DNA from: Trebonia sp036276115
GTDB taxonomy: Bacteria > Actinomycetota > Actinomycetes > Streptosporangiales > Streptosporangiaceae
Direction of reading: 5' to 3'
DNA length: 64,000 nucleotides
Assembly: GCA_036276115.1 (NCBI GenBank)
Contig: DATBEM010000223.1
Span: 41,963-105,962 of the forward strand
In this document: piece by piece, positions 54,044 to 63,125 of the stretch
How positions within the stretch are numbered: the stretch's first letter is position 1
How the letters are laid out: every line of letters starts with the position of its first letter
The notes under the pieces: generated by a model
Seen by the model: only the letters and a program-made list of their open reading frames with translations
Told to the model about the DNA's origin: nothing
Databases searched by the model: none
Position numbers and translations under genes: made by a program

Positions 54044-54089
54044 CGGATCTTCCGGCCAAGCGTTAGCGCCTAGAGAGACAGTGCACACG

Positions 54090-55028
54090 ATGAAGATCTT
54101 CTTCGCGACCGATATCCACGGGTCTGAGATCTGCTGGAAGAAGTTCCTGAACGCGGCCGCCTTCTATAAGGCCGACATGGTGGTCCTCGGCGGCGACGTC
54201 ACCGGCAAGGCGATGGTGCCGATCGTGGCCTACCCGGGCTACTGGGAGACCAGGATCCGCGGGGAGCTCATCCGGGTCGAGGACCACGAGAACCTCGAGG
54301 CCGTCCAGCAGCGGATCCGGGACCGCGGCTTCTACCCGTTCGTGGTCACGCCGGACGAGTACACGGTCATCGCCGGCTCGGAGGAGGCCAAGGACCAGCG
54401 GTTCGAGGCGGAGATGCTCCGCTCGCTCGACCGCTGGCTCAACATGGCCGACGACAAGCTCGGCCGCTCGGGCGCGGTGCCCTGCATCCTCAACGGCGGC
54501 AACGACGACATCTTCGACATCGACCCGGTGATCGAGTCCTCCCCGGCGGTCACGTTCGCCGAGGCGAAGGTGCTCGACCTCGACGGCTTCTACCTGGCGT
54601 CCATGGGCTACACCAACCCGACGCCGTGGGACACCCACCGGGAGGAGCCGGAGGAGCAGCTCGCCCGCCGGATCGACGCCGCCGTGGCGTCGGTGCCCGA
54701 CATGAGCCGGGCGATCTTCAACTTCCACGCCCCGCCGTACGGGACGGGGCTGGACGAGGCGCCGGCGCTGGACGCCAGCCTGCGCCCGACGCACGGCGGG
54801 GCGGTCATGAAGCCGGTCGGCTCCAAGGCCGTCCGCGAGGCGATCACGAAGTACCAGCCCCTGCTGTCGGTGCATGGCCACATCCACGAGAGCAAGGGCG
54901 TCGCCAAGCTGGGCCGATCACTGTCGGTGAACCCCGGCAGCTCGTACAGCGACGGAGTGCTCCAGGCGGCCCTGCTGGAGCTGAACCCAAAAAAGGGAAA
55001 AGTTAAGTATGTCTTGGTAAACGGTTGA
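54090..55028 (+). CDS. Calcineurin-like metallophosphoesterase
   Basis: The motif set is present: DxH in FFATDIHGSEICWKKFLNAA, GGD in MVVLGGDVTGKAM, the GNDD box in ILNGGNDDIFDID, H in IFNFHAPPYGTG, and GHIH in LSVHGHIHESKG, near VNPGSSYSDGVLQAALLEL. This describes a binuclear metal phosphoesterase of about 312 residues. The central insert (residues 55-110) is helical and unusual compared with short members. The substrate, perhaps a nucleotide or phosphodiester, is unknown. ATG 54090 follows a modest GAGAGA; GTG 54081 is possible. It ends 116 bp before the permease leader hairpin. Confidence 0.86.
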   Translation: MKIFFATDIHGSEICWKKFLNAAAFYKADMVVLGGDVTGKAMVPIVAYPGYWETRIRGELIRVEDHENLEAVQQRIRDRGFYPFVVTPDEYTVIAGSEEAKDQRFEAEMLRSLDRWLNMADDKLGRSGAVPCILNGGNDDIFDIDPVIESSPAVTFAEAKVLDLDGFYLASMGYTNPTPWDTHREEPEEQLARRIDAAVASVPDMSRAIFNFHAPPYGTGLDEAPALDASLRPTHGGAVMKPVGSKAVREAITKYQPLLSVHGHIHESKGVAKLGRSLSVNPGSSYSDGVLQAALLELNPKKGKVKYVLVNG

Positions 55029-55144
55029 CTGTTACTGTGCTTCCTGAACGCGGCTGATGCCCCGGTTGCCCGCCATACGGGGAACTGCGGAAGCTTGGAC
55101 GTGGGTCGTGTTCCTCTCCCTGAGCCATTTCGATTCTTATTGAT

Positions 55145-55161
55145 ATAGGAGGGTCTCCTAT
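55145..55161 (+). promoter_or_regulatory. Hairpin sequestering the permease ribosome binding site
   Basis: ATAGGAG (55145-55151) and CTCCTAT (55155-55161) are perfect complements around the loop GGT. The stem includes the Shine-Dalgarno AGGAGG and the first two bases of the ATG at 55160. This would close the start site unless melted or bound by a factor. Confidence 0.6.
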
Positions 55162-56803
55162 GGCGCTTGGTGCCATCGGTGACGAGAGACCGGAGCTGTT
55201 CCTCCGGAAGGCGACCGGCCTGGTCCGCGGCTGGTCGGTCCGCGACTCACTGATCTACGCCTGCCTGTCGACGAACGTGATCACCCTCGGGCTGGTGGAA
55301 TTCGCCTACCAGGACGCGTTCCCGAGCGGGCAGCTGCTGACCGCCGTGCTCATCTCCGGCGTGTGGGTGTCGTTCCTCGTCATCGCCTACAGCGGGCTGG
55401 TCGTGACGATCCCCCGGGCCGGCGGTGACTACGTCTGGCAGAGCCGCATCCTCGGCAGCGGGGTCGGCTTCGTGATGGCGGCCACCGGCTGGTGGTTCAT
55501 CCTGTGGCTGTGGGCGCCGATCTACGGCGCGGTGCTGGCGGAGGAGTTCTTCCAGCCGCTGTGGGCCACGTTCGACAACGCCTCCGGGGCGGCCTGGTTC
55601 GCCTCGCCGACCGGCGGCTTCGTGGTCACGCTGATCACCGTCGGGTTCGCCGGCGTGCTGGTGTCGCTCGGCATGTCGGGCTACGCCAAGGTCCAGAAGT
55701 GGTGCTTCTACGGCGGCCTGGTCGGCCTCGGGGTCATCGTGATCTTGTGCCTGATCAACAACCAGCAGGACTTCATCAACGCCTTCAACCGCGAGAGCGG
55801 CCACCTGTTCGGGATGAAGAACGGCTACAGCGGCACGCTGGCGGACGCCGGGAGCTCCGCCATCGGCTACGCGCCGCCCAAGTTCGGCGTCACCGGCGCC
55901 TTCGGCCAGTCGATGCTGCTGGTCCCGATGCTGATGTTCTACCTGCTGTGGCCGAACTGGGGCACCACCCTGTACGGCGAGGTGCGCGGCGCGTCCGACT
56001 TCAAGCGCGTCTTCAGCGGCATGTTCTTCGGCCTGTGGACCACCGTGATCTTGTCGGTCGTCCTGCTCGCGCTGTTCGCCAAGACGATGGGCTTCAGCTT
56101 CTACCAGGACGTCAACGCGCTCTGGATCGACAACGCGTACGGCACCGCCTCCGCCCACGCGATGCCGATCTTCCCCTACCCGGTGCTGCTGATCGGCTGG
56201 CTGGTGAATAACACGGCCTTCCAGGTGATCCTGATCCTGCTGATGAGCCTGTGGTTCTTCGGCTGGGTGGGGACGCTGTTCCTGTCGTCCACCCGGGTCA
56301 TCTTCGCGGCGGCCTTCGACCGGATCCTGCCCGACGGCGCGGCGGCGGTGTCCGAGCGGCGCCGGGTGCCGGTCTGGTCGCTGGTGCTGATGCTGGCCCC
56401 CGCGATCGGCCTGTCCGCGCTGTACTGGTACAACACGTCGTTCCACACCTACACGCTGGACGCGACGCTCGTCATCGCGGTGACCTACCTGTTCAGCGCG
56501 ATCGCGGTGGTCGTGCTGCCGTTCGTCAAGCCGGACCTGTGGCGGGCCTCGCCGGCCTCCCGGATCAAGCTCCTCGGCGTGCCGGTCGTCCCGGCGGCCG
56601 GCGTCATCACCATCGCGCTGCTCGGCTACAACCTGTATGAGTGGCTGTCGAACGCCGGCTACGGCGTCAACAACCACAACTCGCTGATCTACATGGGCGC
56701 GATGTACCTGCTGGCGATCGTCATCTACGTGACCGCCCGGATCGTCCGCAACCGCCAGGGCATCGACCTGTCGCTGATCAACAAGGAGATCCCGGTCGAG
56801 TAG
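55160..56803 (+). CDS. APC-superfamily amino acid/polyamine permease
   Basis: The 547-residue protein has about twelve hydrophobic helices and the APC pattern TIPRAGGDYVWQSRILGSGV with the helix 1 motif region LIYACLSTNVITLGLVEFAY. It is an inner-membrane secondary transporter, probably for amino acids or amines. A charged, soluble N-terminus of 25 residues (GDERPELFLRKATGLVRGWS) starts the protein. A large loop of about 60 residues (NNQQDFINAFNRESGHLFGM and on) is unusual. The ATG sits in a perfect hairpin with the ribosome binding site, so translation may be controlled. A strong terminator follows. Confidence 0.85.
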   Translation: MALGAIGDERPELFLRKATGLVRGWSVRDSLIYACLSTNVITLGLVEFAYQDAFPSGQLLTAVLISGVWVSFLVIAYSGLVVTIPRAGGDYVWQSRILGSGVGFVMAATGWWFILWLWAPIYGAVLAEEFFQPLWATFDNASGAAWFASPTGGFVVTLITVGFAGVLVSLGMSGYAKVQKWCFYGGLVGLGVIVILCLINNQQDFINAFNRESGHLFGMKNGYSGTLADAGSSAIGYAPPKFGVTGAFGQSMLLVPMLMFYLLWPNWGTTLYGEVRGASDFKRVFSGMFFGLWTTVILSVVLLALFAKTMGFSFYQDVNALWIDNAYGTASAHAMPIFPYPVLLIGWLVNNTAFQVILILLMSLWFFGWVGTLFLSSTRVIFAAAFDRILPDGAAAVSERRRVPVWSLVLMLAPAIGLSALYWYNTSFHTYTLDATLVIAVTYLFSAIAVVVLPFVKPDLWRASPASRIKLLGVPVVPAAGVITIALLGYNLYEWLSNAGYGVNNHNSLIYMGAMYLLAIVIYVTARIVRNRQGIDLSLINKEIPVE

Positions 56804-56819
56804 GCCGCCCTCCGCCGTC

Positions 56820-56849
56820 AAGGGCCCGGGACGCGCGTCCCGGGCCCTT
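56820..56849. terminator. Bidirectional terminator hairpin
   Basis: AAGGGCCCGGGAC and GTCCCGGGCCCTT are perfect complements with the loop GCGC (56820-56849), a 13-bp GC-rich stem between the permease and convergent methyltransferase genes. A T/G-rich tract follows. It can act on both strands. Confidence 0.85.
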
Positions 56850-56902
56850 GCCGTTGTCGTTGCCGCGCGGCTGCCCCGCAGAGCAAGCGGGCCCGTGAAA
56901 GG

Positions 56903-57769
56903 TTACGAATCGCGCCGCAAGACGAGGATCAGCCGCCAGGCCTCGGGGGCGCTGACCGGGGTCGTCTCATCGAAGTCGCCGTAGGTCGCCGCGATCTCGA
57001 AGCCGCCGGCCAGGCGGATCGCGGCGGTGACCTCGGTCGCGGTCCAGAACCGGTTCGGGACCACGTCGGTAACCGTGCGGGTGGTGCCGTCGGGCCGGGT
57101 CACCGCGATCGACACGTGCTCGCGGGTGACCTGGGTGACCGGGTCGATCGCGTCGGGAGCCCCGCCCCAGCGGACGGAGGCGACCAGGCCCGCTTCCTCG
57201 ATCGTCCACTCGTTGCTGGTGCGGGCGGCCGGCGAGAGGTAGTCGGCCGGGTGGGCGAGCTCCATCACGTAGATGCCGCCGGGGACCACGGCCCGGGCCA
57301 CCGCCAGGAGGTGGGCGACCATGTCGTCCAGCGTGAACAGGTGGCAGGCGGAGTTGAGCATGGTGATGGCCAGGTCCACCCGTCCCTCGGGGGCACTGGC
57401 ATCGGGGGCACTGGCATCGGGGGCACCGCTGGCCAGGGTGAAGTCGCGCATGTCGGCTTCGACCACGTCCAGTTTCCGGCCCGCCGCCGCGGCCCGGCCC
57501 GCCGCCCAGGCGCACATCGCCGGGTTGAGGTCGAGCGCGGTCGCCCGCAGGCCCCGGCGGGCGAGCTCGAGCGCGTGCTCGGCCGGGCCGGCCGCCAGCT
57601 CCAGGACCGAGGACGGCCCCGCCTCCGGCCCGGGCCCGCCCGGGCCGGGGTCGCGGTGCCGGGCCGCCCAGGCCAGCAGGGCGTCGGCCTCGGCCGGGAT
57701 GTCCCGGTAGGCACAGGCGATCCGGTACACCTCAGGGTCGTCGTAGATGCCGCTCACGCCAGCAATCAT
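56903..57769 (-). CDS. SAM-dependent class I methyltransferase
   Basis: The class I methyltransferase motifs are SSVLELAAGPAEHALELARR (SAM-binding motif I), ATALDLNPAMCAWAAGRAAA, VVEADMRDFTLASG and VDLAITMLNSACHLFTLDDM. The C-terminus has VVPNRFWTATEVTAAIRLAG and FEIAATYGDFDETTPV, resembling DUF4240/Tam-like small-molecule methyltransferases. A tandem DASAP repeat follows motif III. The start is ATG 57769 or GTG 57757. The substrate is unknown. Confidence 0.82.
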   Translation of the reverse strand: MIAGVSGIYDDPEVYRIACAYRDIPAEADALLAWAARHRDPGPGGPGPEAGPSSVLELAAGPAEHALELARRGLRATALDLNPAMCAWAAGRAAAAGRKLDVVEADMRDFTLASGAPDASAPDASAPEGRVDLAITMLNSACHLFTLDDMVAHLLAVARAVVPGGIYVMELAHPADYLSPAARTSNEWTIEEAGLVASVRWGGAPDAIDPVTQVTREHVSIAVTRPDGTTRTVTDVVPNRFWTATEVTAAIRLAGGFEIAATYGDFDETTPVSAPEAWRLILVLRRDS

Positions 57770-57968
57770 GCCGGATCGGGGGCACCACCGCAGACCGCGG
57801 CGGCCAACCCGGGCCCGCGAGTGGCTTGCCTCACACGACCCGACAGGCACCGCGAGAGCTGCATCGTCACTTTTCCCGCATTTGCACCAGGCGAAACGTG
57901 CATCGCACCATCCCGCCAATTCAGCATCGCGTCTACCGCCGGGCTGCCACGTGGGGCAGACTGGCGCC

Positions 57969-59288
57969 ATGATGACTGAGGCCGAGGCGCTGGAGACACT
58001 CGCCCGCGAGGACCCTGCCGTCGCCGCCGACGCCCGGGCCGCGCTGCGCTGGCTGACATCCGGCGGCGGCCTGGAGGTGATCTCGCAGTTGCGGCTGCAG
58101 GAGTTCCTCTGGCACGTGCTCCCGACCAGCTGGCCGCTCAGCGCCGCCGGGCAGCTCGCGGTCGCGCGGGCGCTCGGCCGCCTGCTCACGCTGGCCGGCC
58201 TGGAACGGTACGCCGGTGCCTGCGCGAGCGGGCAGACCGAGGACATCATCGCCGCCTACGACCAGTCCCCCGGAGACGGCGTGGTCGCCTACTCCCGCGC
58301 GGTCGAGGAATCCCGCGTCGCCCCGCCCGATACTGACCTGCTCGCCTGGGGCTCGGCCCGCGGCCACGAGGAGCAGGCCGCCTACGAGGCCTGCGCGGCC
58401 GCGATCGAGCTCGCCATCGCCGCGGGCGACCTGAAGGCCGGGGCCAGCGGCTGGAAGACCAAGCGGTCGGCCCTGGTGGACCGGTGGCTGATGGGCCCGG
58501 ACCTCGGGCGGCACCCCGACTCCGGCTCCGACACCCTGCTCGGCAAGATCAGCGCCGAGCGCATCGACGAGTGGGCGCACGGGCACCCGGGCGAGCGCGC
58601 CCGGATGGCCCGCCGCATCGTGCCCCGGCTGCTAGAGCCGCCGGTCCTGCCGGGCGAGCCGCTGCCCGCCCTGCGCTGGCTGCTGCAGCACGCCGACGCC
58701 GGGCTGCCGCTGACCGCGCGGCACTACATCGCGCCCGCCGCCGTCTCCGAGGCGATGATCATGTTCGGCTGGGGCGAGGTCGAGGGACAGCGCTGCCAGG
58801 AGCTCTCCGTGGACCCGCTGCACACGCTCCGTTCCCTCGCCCAGCGCGAGATGGGGGCGGTCCGCCGCAGCGGGGCGCGGCTGCTGCTGACCCGGACCGG
58901 GCGGCTGATGGCGGACGACCCCGGCATCCGCTGGCACATCGGCACCTCCGCCCTCATCGGCCCCGACGACGGGCCCGACCCGGACTTCACCGTGGCCGTG
59001 CGCGAGGCGGCGCTGCTGATCATCGCCCTCGACGGCTCCTCGGTCGCGCGCCGGGAGCTGATCGAGCGGCTGGTGCGGGTGCACACGGCCGAGGGCTGGA
59101 CCTCGCGGTCGGGCCGCAACGTGGTCGACGCGATGCGCTTCGAGCTCGGCATCCTCAGCCAGCGGCTGCAGGCCCTGCAGCTCCTCGACCCCGACAGCGC
59201 CCCGGGCGAGATCGCCCTCACCCCGACCGGCGTGGCGGCCGCCCTGTCGGCGCTGCTAGCCCGGGCGCTGCGCCCTCGCCACGGCTAG
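57969..59288 (+). CDS. Conserved actinobacterial hypothetical protein
   Basis: The 439-residue protein has TSGGGLEVISQLRLQEFLWH near the N-terminus and a repeated helical composition through GWGEVEGQRCQELSVDPLHT, RRSGARLLLTRTGRLMADDP and SRSGRNVVDAMRFELGILSQ, then LTPTGVAAALSALLARALRP. No signal peptide, membrane segment or catalytic motif is obvious; parts resemble winged-helix or plasmid-related helical proteins, but I cannot assign a family. It overlaps the convergent pobA end by four bases. Confidence 0.75.
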   Translation: MMTEAEALETLAREDPAVAADARAALRWLTSGGGLEVISQLRLQEFLWHVLPTSWPLSAAGQLAVARALGRLLTLAGLERYAGACASGQTEDIIAAYDQSPGDGVVAYSRAVEESRVAPPDTDLLAWGSARGHEEQAAYEACAAAIELAIAAGDLKAGASGWKTKRSALVDRWLMGPDLGRHPDSGSDTLLGKISAERIDEWAHGHPGERARMARRIVPRLLEPPVLPGEPLPALRWLLQHADAGLPLTARHYIAPAAVSEAMIMFGWGEVEGQRCQELSVDPLHTLRSLAQREMGAVRRSGARLLLTRTGRLMADDPGIRWHIGTSALIGPDDGPDPDFTVAVREAALLIIALDGSSVARRELIERLVRVHTAEGWTSRSGRNVVDAMRFELGILSQRLQALQLLDPDSAPGEIALTPTGVAAALSALLARALRPRHG

Positions 59289-60472
59289 AGCTCCACTTCG
59301 GGGGACTCGTAGCCGGAGTAGTTCTCGGCCAGGGAAGTCGCGGCGGCGGCCGACGACGTGACGTAGCGGAGCTGGGCGAGCTGGATCTCGTCGTCGAACG
59401 GGTCGCCGGGCAGGACGTGCATCATCGACGTCATGAAGTAGGAGAAGTGGGTCGCCCGCCAGGCCCGGCGCAGGCACTCGCCCGAGTAGGCCTCGGCCCG
59501 CGCGTCCTCGCCGTCGAGCAGCAGGCCAGCCAGGGCGGACGCGAGCACGACGGCGTCGCCGACGGCCAGGTTGAGGCCCTTGGCCCCGCACGGGGGGACG
59601 ATGTGGGCGGCGTCGCCGGCCAGGAACAGCCGCCCGTGCCGCATCGGGCCGGCCACGAAGCTGCGCATCGGGGTGATCGACTTGTCGGTGATGCGGCCCT
59701 CGCCGACCGTCCAGCCGTCCAGCGCGAACCGGGCCTGCAGCTGGGACCAGATCCGGTCATCGCTCCAGTTGCCCAGTGACTCGTCCGCCGGGACCTGCAG
59801 GTACAGGCGGCTGACCTCGGGGGACCGCATCGAGTAGAGCGCGAAGCCGCCCGGGTGGCGCGAGTAGATCAGCTCGCTGGTGGTCGGGGCCGCGTCGGCG
59901 AGGATGCCCAGCCAGGCGTAGGGGTAGGAGCGCTCGTAGACCGACAGCCCCGGCACCAGCGGCCGCGAGATCCCGTGGAACCCGTCGCAGCCGGCGATCA
60001 CGTCGCAGGTCACCTCGCGGGCGACCCCGGCCGCGTCGGTGTAGGACAAGACCGGGGCGGTCGTCTCGATGCCGTCGACGGCGACCGACGACGCCGAGAA
60101 CTCGATCGCGCCGCCGTCGGCCAGCCGGGCACGGATGAGGTCCTTGACGATCTCGGTCTGCGCGTAGACGGTACACCGCCGGCCCGCCAGCTCGCGGAAG
60201 TCCAGGTGGTGCCGGGCGCCGGCGAACTGCAGGTAGATGCCGTCGTGCTCCAGGCCCTCAGCGTCCAGGCGCTTGCCGACCCCGGCCGCCCGCAGCGCGG
60301 CCACCGTCCCGGCCTCGAGCATGCCGGCCCGCTGGCGGGCCTCGCAGTACTCCCGGGTGCGGCTCTCCACGATGACCGACTCGATCCCGCGCAGCGTGAG
60401 CAGCTGCGCCAGCAGCAGCCCGGCCGGCCCGGCGCCGATGATGCCCACGCGAGTCCGTGACGTGACGGCCAT
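59285..60472 (-). CDS. pobA: 4-hydroxybenzoate 3-monooxygenase
   Basis: PobA hydroxylates 4-hydroxybenzoate to protocatechuate with NADPH and FAD. The FAD motif VGIIGAGPAGLLLAQLLTLR, EARQRAGMLEAGTVAALRAA, the CDG-type VIAGCDGFHGISRPLVPG and LAGDAAHIVPPCGAKGLNLA are conserved, and 395 residues is the normal length. YAWLGILADAAPTTSELIYS matches the substrate-side region. GGGAG lies upstream of ATG 60472. It is divergent from an IclR regulator, the standard arrangement for pobA control. Downstream protocatechuate genes are not in the window. Confidence 0.94.
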   Translation of the reverse strand: MAVTSRTRVGIIGAGPAGLLLAQLLTLRGIESVIVESRTREYCEARQRAGMLEAGTVAALRAAGVGKRLDAEGLEHDGIYLQFAGARHHLDFRELAGRRCTVYAQTEIVKDLIRARLADGGAIEFSASSVAVDGIETTAPVLSYTDAAGVAREVTCDVIAGCDGFHGISRPLVPGLSVYERSYPYAWLGILADAAPTTSELIYSRHPGGFALYSMRSPEVSRLYLQVPADESLGNWSDDRIWSQLQARFALDGWTVGEGRITDKSITPMRSFVAGPMRHGRLFLAGDAAHIVPPCGAKGLNLAVGDAVVLASALAGLLLDGEDARAEAYSGECLRRAWRATHFSYFMTSMMHVLPGDPFDDEIQLAQLRYVTSSAAAATSLAENYSGYESPEVEL

Positions 60473-60537
60473 GCCAGCTCCCGATCAGCTTTTAGGTTTT
60501 CGTCCACCGACACCATAGCACACTGAGTCAGCATATA

Positions 60538-60605
60538 GTTACATAAAGTAACCGCCCATTGACGGTCCGCTCATCGCACGATGGTTCAGCCAGCGAACAG
60601 CGGAC
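60538..60605. promoter_or_regulatory. pobA/iclR-type divergent operator region
   Basis: GTTAC-ATAAA-GTAAC (60538-60552) is a perfect short inverted repeat. GTCCGCT (60565-60571) and AGCGGAC (60599-60605) are perfect complements 27 bp apart. Both lie in the AT-richer 176-bp gap between pobA and the IclR-type gene, and are candidates for regulator binding. Confidence 0.45.
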
Positions 60606-60648
60606 GAACCGGAATACGATGGTATGCCACCTCGACCCAGGAGACACC

Positions 60649-61428
60649 GTGACCGACGACGCCCCGCTCGATGGTGACTACGTGCAGTCCCTGGAGCGCG
60701 GACTGTCGGTCATCCGGGCCTTCGACGCCGAGCACCGCAAGCTCACCCTGTCGGAGGTGGCCGCCGCGACCGGGCTCAGCCGGGCCGCCGCCCGCCGGTT
60801 CCTGCACACGCTGGTGCACCTGGGCTACATGCACAACAACAACGGCCGCTTCTCGCTGCGCCCCCGCGTGCTCGAGCTCGGCTACGCCTACCTGTCCAGC
60901 CTCACCCTCCCCGAGGTGGCCATGCCGCACCTGGAGGAGCTGGTCGAGCAGGTCCGCGAGTCCTCCTCGGTCAGCGAGCTCGACGGCGGCGACGTGGTCT
61001 ACATCGCCCGCGTCCCGACCAAGCGCATCATGACGGTGGCGATCGCCGTCGGCACCCGCTTCCCGGCCTACGCGACCTCGATGGGCCGGGTCCTGCTGGC
61101 CGACCGGCCGGACGACTGGCTGGATGACTACCTGGCCACGACCAGCCTGCGCGGCCTCACCGACCACACCATCACCAGCCCGTCGGAGCTGCGGGCGGAG
61201 CTGGACAAGATCAAGGCGCGCGGCTGGGCGCTGGTCGACCAGGAGCTGGAGGAGGGCGTCCGGTCGATCGCGGCGCCGATCCGCGACGTTGACGGCCGCG
61301 CCGTCGCCGCCGTCAACATCTCCACCCACGCCGGCCGCCGCACCCTCGACGGCATCGTCCAGGAGCTGCTGCGCCCGCTGCTGGCGGCGGCCGAGCGGAT
61401 CGAGCGGGACCTGCGCCGGGGAGCATGA
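60649..61428 (+). CDS. IclR-family regulator (PcaR/PobR-like)
   Basis: An N-terminal winged HTH (SLERGLSVIRAFDAEHRKLT, then SEVAAATGLSRAAARRFLHT) is followed by the IclR effector domain (YIARVPTKRIMTVAIAVGTR, FPAYATSMGRVLLADRP, then DQELEEGVRSIAAPIRDVDG). This layout matches IclR regulators of aromatic acid catabolism such as PcaR/PobR. It is divergent from pobA, so 4-hydroxybenzoate or protocatechuate is the probable effector. GTG 60649 is chosen because CAGGAGA lies seven bases upstream; a longer frame to 60559 runs through the operator region. Confidence 0.9.
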   Translation: MTDDAPLDGDYVQSLERGLSVIRAFDAEHRKLTLSEVAAATGLSRAAARRFLHTLVHLGYMHNNNGRFSLRPRVLELGYAYLSSLTLPEVAMPHLEELVEQVRESSSVSELDGGDVVYIARVPTKRIMTVAIAVGTRFPAYATSMGRVLLADRPDDWLDDYLATTSLRGLTDHTITSPSELRAELDKIKARGWALVDQELEEGVRSIAAPIRDVDGRAVAAVNISTHAGRRTLDGIVQELLRPLLAAAERIERDLRRGA

Positions 61429-61468
61429 CCAGCGCGCCGGCCGCGCTCGTCTGCCAGACTTGCTACCC

Positions 61469-62110
61469 ATGCGCACGCTGCTCGTAGACCATCCACTGGT
61501 TATCCACAAGCTCACGCTGCTCCGCCAGCCCAGCACCGGCACCGCCGAGTTCCGTGCGCTGGCCGACGAGCTGGTGACGCTTCTGGCCTACGAGGCCACC
61601 CGCGAGATCCGGGTCACCCCGGTGACCGTCCAGACGCCGCTGGCCCCCGCCCAGGGCGTGAAGCTGGCCTCGCCGGGGCCGCTGGTGGTGCCGATCCTGC
61701 GGGCCGGCATCGGCATGCTCGACGGCATGACCCGGCTGCTGCCGATGGCCGCTGTCGGCTTCGTCGGCATGGTCCGCGACGAGGAGACGCTGATGGCGTC
61801 CACCTATGCCAACCGGCTGCCCGAGGACCTCACCCGCCGCGAGGTGTTCCTGCTGGACCCGATGCTGGCCACCGGCGGGACCCTCGTCACCGTGATCGAG
61901 ATGCTCAAGGGGCGCGGTGCCCCGACCGTGACCGCGATCTGCCTGCTGGCCGCGCCGGAGGGGCTGGAGCGGGTCGCCGCCGCGTTCCCGGAGGGTTCCT
62001 CGCCGGACGTGCGGGTCGTCACCGGCGCGATCGACGCCCACCTCAACGACAAGGGCTACATCGTGCCCGGGCTGGGCGACGCGGGCGACCGCTTGTTCGG
62101 GACGATCTAG
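61469..62110 (+). CDS. upp: Uracil phosphoribosyltransferase
   Basis: Upp makes UMP from uracil and PRPP in pyrimidine salvage. Motifs are LVVPILRAGIGMLDGMTRLL, the PRPP loop VFLLDPMLATGGTLVTVIEM and the C-terminal uracil site GYIVPGLGDAGDRLFGT. The 213-residue length is normal. ATG 61469 matches the family start (RTLLVDHPLVIHKLTLLRQP). It has no Shine-Dalgarno and may be leaderless, with TGCTAC eight bases upstream as a possible -10. Confidence 0.96.
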   Translation: MRTLLVDHPLVIHKLTLLRQPSTGTAEFRALADELVTLLAYEATREIRVTPVTVQTPLAPAQGVKLASPGPLVVPILRAGIGMLDGMTRLLPMAAVGFVGMVRDEETLMASTYANRLPEDLTRREVFLLDPMLATGGTLVTVIEMLKGRGAPTVTAICLLAAPEGLERVAAAFPEGSSPDVRVVTGAIDAHLNDKGYIVPGLGDAGDRLFGTI

Positions 62111-62172
62111 CCTTCAACCCCTTCAGCACGTGCCCGGGCGCTCGCGCGAACGCCGCTGCCCGGTCCGCGTGG

Positions 62173-62901
62173 TCAGTCCCCCGCTAGCGCCACGCCCAGG
62201 GCGGTGCGCTGGTGGACCAGGTAGCGACCGGTCCGGGTCGTGGAGACCAGCCCGCAGGCCCGCAGCACCGCCAGGTGCTCGCTGGCGCTGCTGACCCCGA
62301 TGCTCGCCCGGGCCGCCAGGCCGGTCGTGGAGGCGGGCTCGGCCAGGGCGGCCAGCAGCGCCGCCCGGGTGCGGCCGACCAGCCGGGCGAGGTCTTCCCC
62401 GGACCGCGCGCCCGGCTGCCAGATCCCGGCGATCCCCCGGGCTGGGTAGGCGACCACGGGCGGGTCGAAGCCGACGGCGGCCCCGGGCCACGCGAAGACG
62501 CTCGGCACCAGCACGATCTCAGTGCCAGAGACGTCGACCTCGCGCGACCCGGCCGACTCGAAGTGCAGCGCCCCACCGCCAGCGTGGCCAGTGGCCGGGG
62601 TCTTGGTGCCGCCTGTGGTCGTGGTGCCGCCTGGTGCGGTCGTGCCGGGAGTGGCTTTGTCTCGACCCGTGCTGCCTGAAGCGGTGCTGCCTGGACCGGA
62701 CCCCTCTGGACCGGTGCTGCCTGGTGCGGCCCCCTCCGGGCCGGCGCCGTCGGCGGTCCGCGCGCCGGCCGTGCCTGCGCCTGCCGCGGCCGCCGCCCCC
62801 GGCCTCGATCCCGAGCTTGCCGCCACGCCCAGGCCCGACCCCGAGCCAGCGAATGCACCCGGCCCCGCACTGGCCGCCGCCCCCAGCCTGCCCCCCAACA
62901 T
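62173..62901 (-). CDS. ArsR-type winged-helix regulator with unusual N-terminal half
   Basis: The C-terminal 135 residues (EIVLVPSVFAWPGAAVGFDP, VVAYPARGIAGIWQPGARS, LVGRTRAALLAALAEPASTT, then GVSSASEHLAVLRACGLVST) match the back half of DUF5937/ArsR-HTH regulators. These normally begin with a conserved domain of over 150 residues. Here that part is replaced by Gly/Ala/Ser/Pro repeats (GSTGPEGSGPGSTASGSTGR and on), with no recognisable fold. The ATG at 62901 is only one of several possible starts; the frame stays open to 63141. The 5' half was probably removed when the neighbouring element integrated, so the product may be nonfunctional. Confidence 0.55.
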   Translation of the reverse strand: MLGGRLGAAASAGPGAFAGSGSGLGVAASSGSRPGAAAAAGAGTAGARTADGAGPEGAAPGSTGPEGSGPGSTASGSTGRDKATPGTTAPGGTTTTGGTKTPATGHAGGGALHFESAGSREVDVSGTEIVLVPSVFAWPGAAVGFDPPVVAYPARGIAGIWQPGARSGEDLARLVGRTRAALLAALAEPASTTGLAARASIGVSSASEHLAVLRACGLVSTTRTGRYLVHQRTALGVALAGD

Positions 62902-63040
62902 GTAATCCCGCCCGGCCCCGCCCCCACGCTGGCCGCCGACCCCGGCCCAGCAGCCGCACCTGCGTCGACCGCCACGCGTTGCCCAGCCGCGTGCCCAGCC
63001 GCGTGCCCGCCACGCCACGCCCGGTAAGGGACACCGGATT

Positions 63041-63069
63041 GGGAAGGATTTACCACGCCATGGCGTGGT
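63041..63069. other. 18-bp palindrome beside serine recombinase (possible att site)
   Basis: ACCACGCCATGGCGTGGT (63052-63069) is a perfect palindrome lying 57 bp before the recombinase start. The preceding GGAAGGATTT plus ACCACGCCAT matches 43343-43361 (GGAAGATTTGCCACGCCAT) with one indel and one substitution. Position next to a large serine recombinase suggests attachment-site sequence. The gap 62902-63125 has no secure gene. Confidence 0.4.
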
Positions 63070-63125
63070 ACACAAGATGTACGATGCTGCTGTAGGCCGA
63101 TGACCAGCGGAAACGGAGCGGCGGC

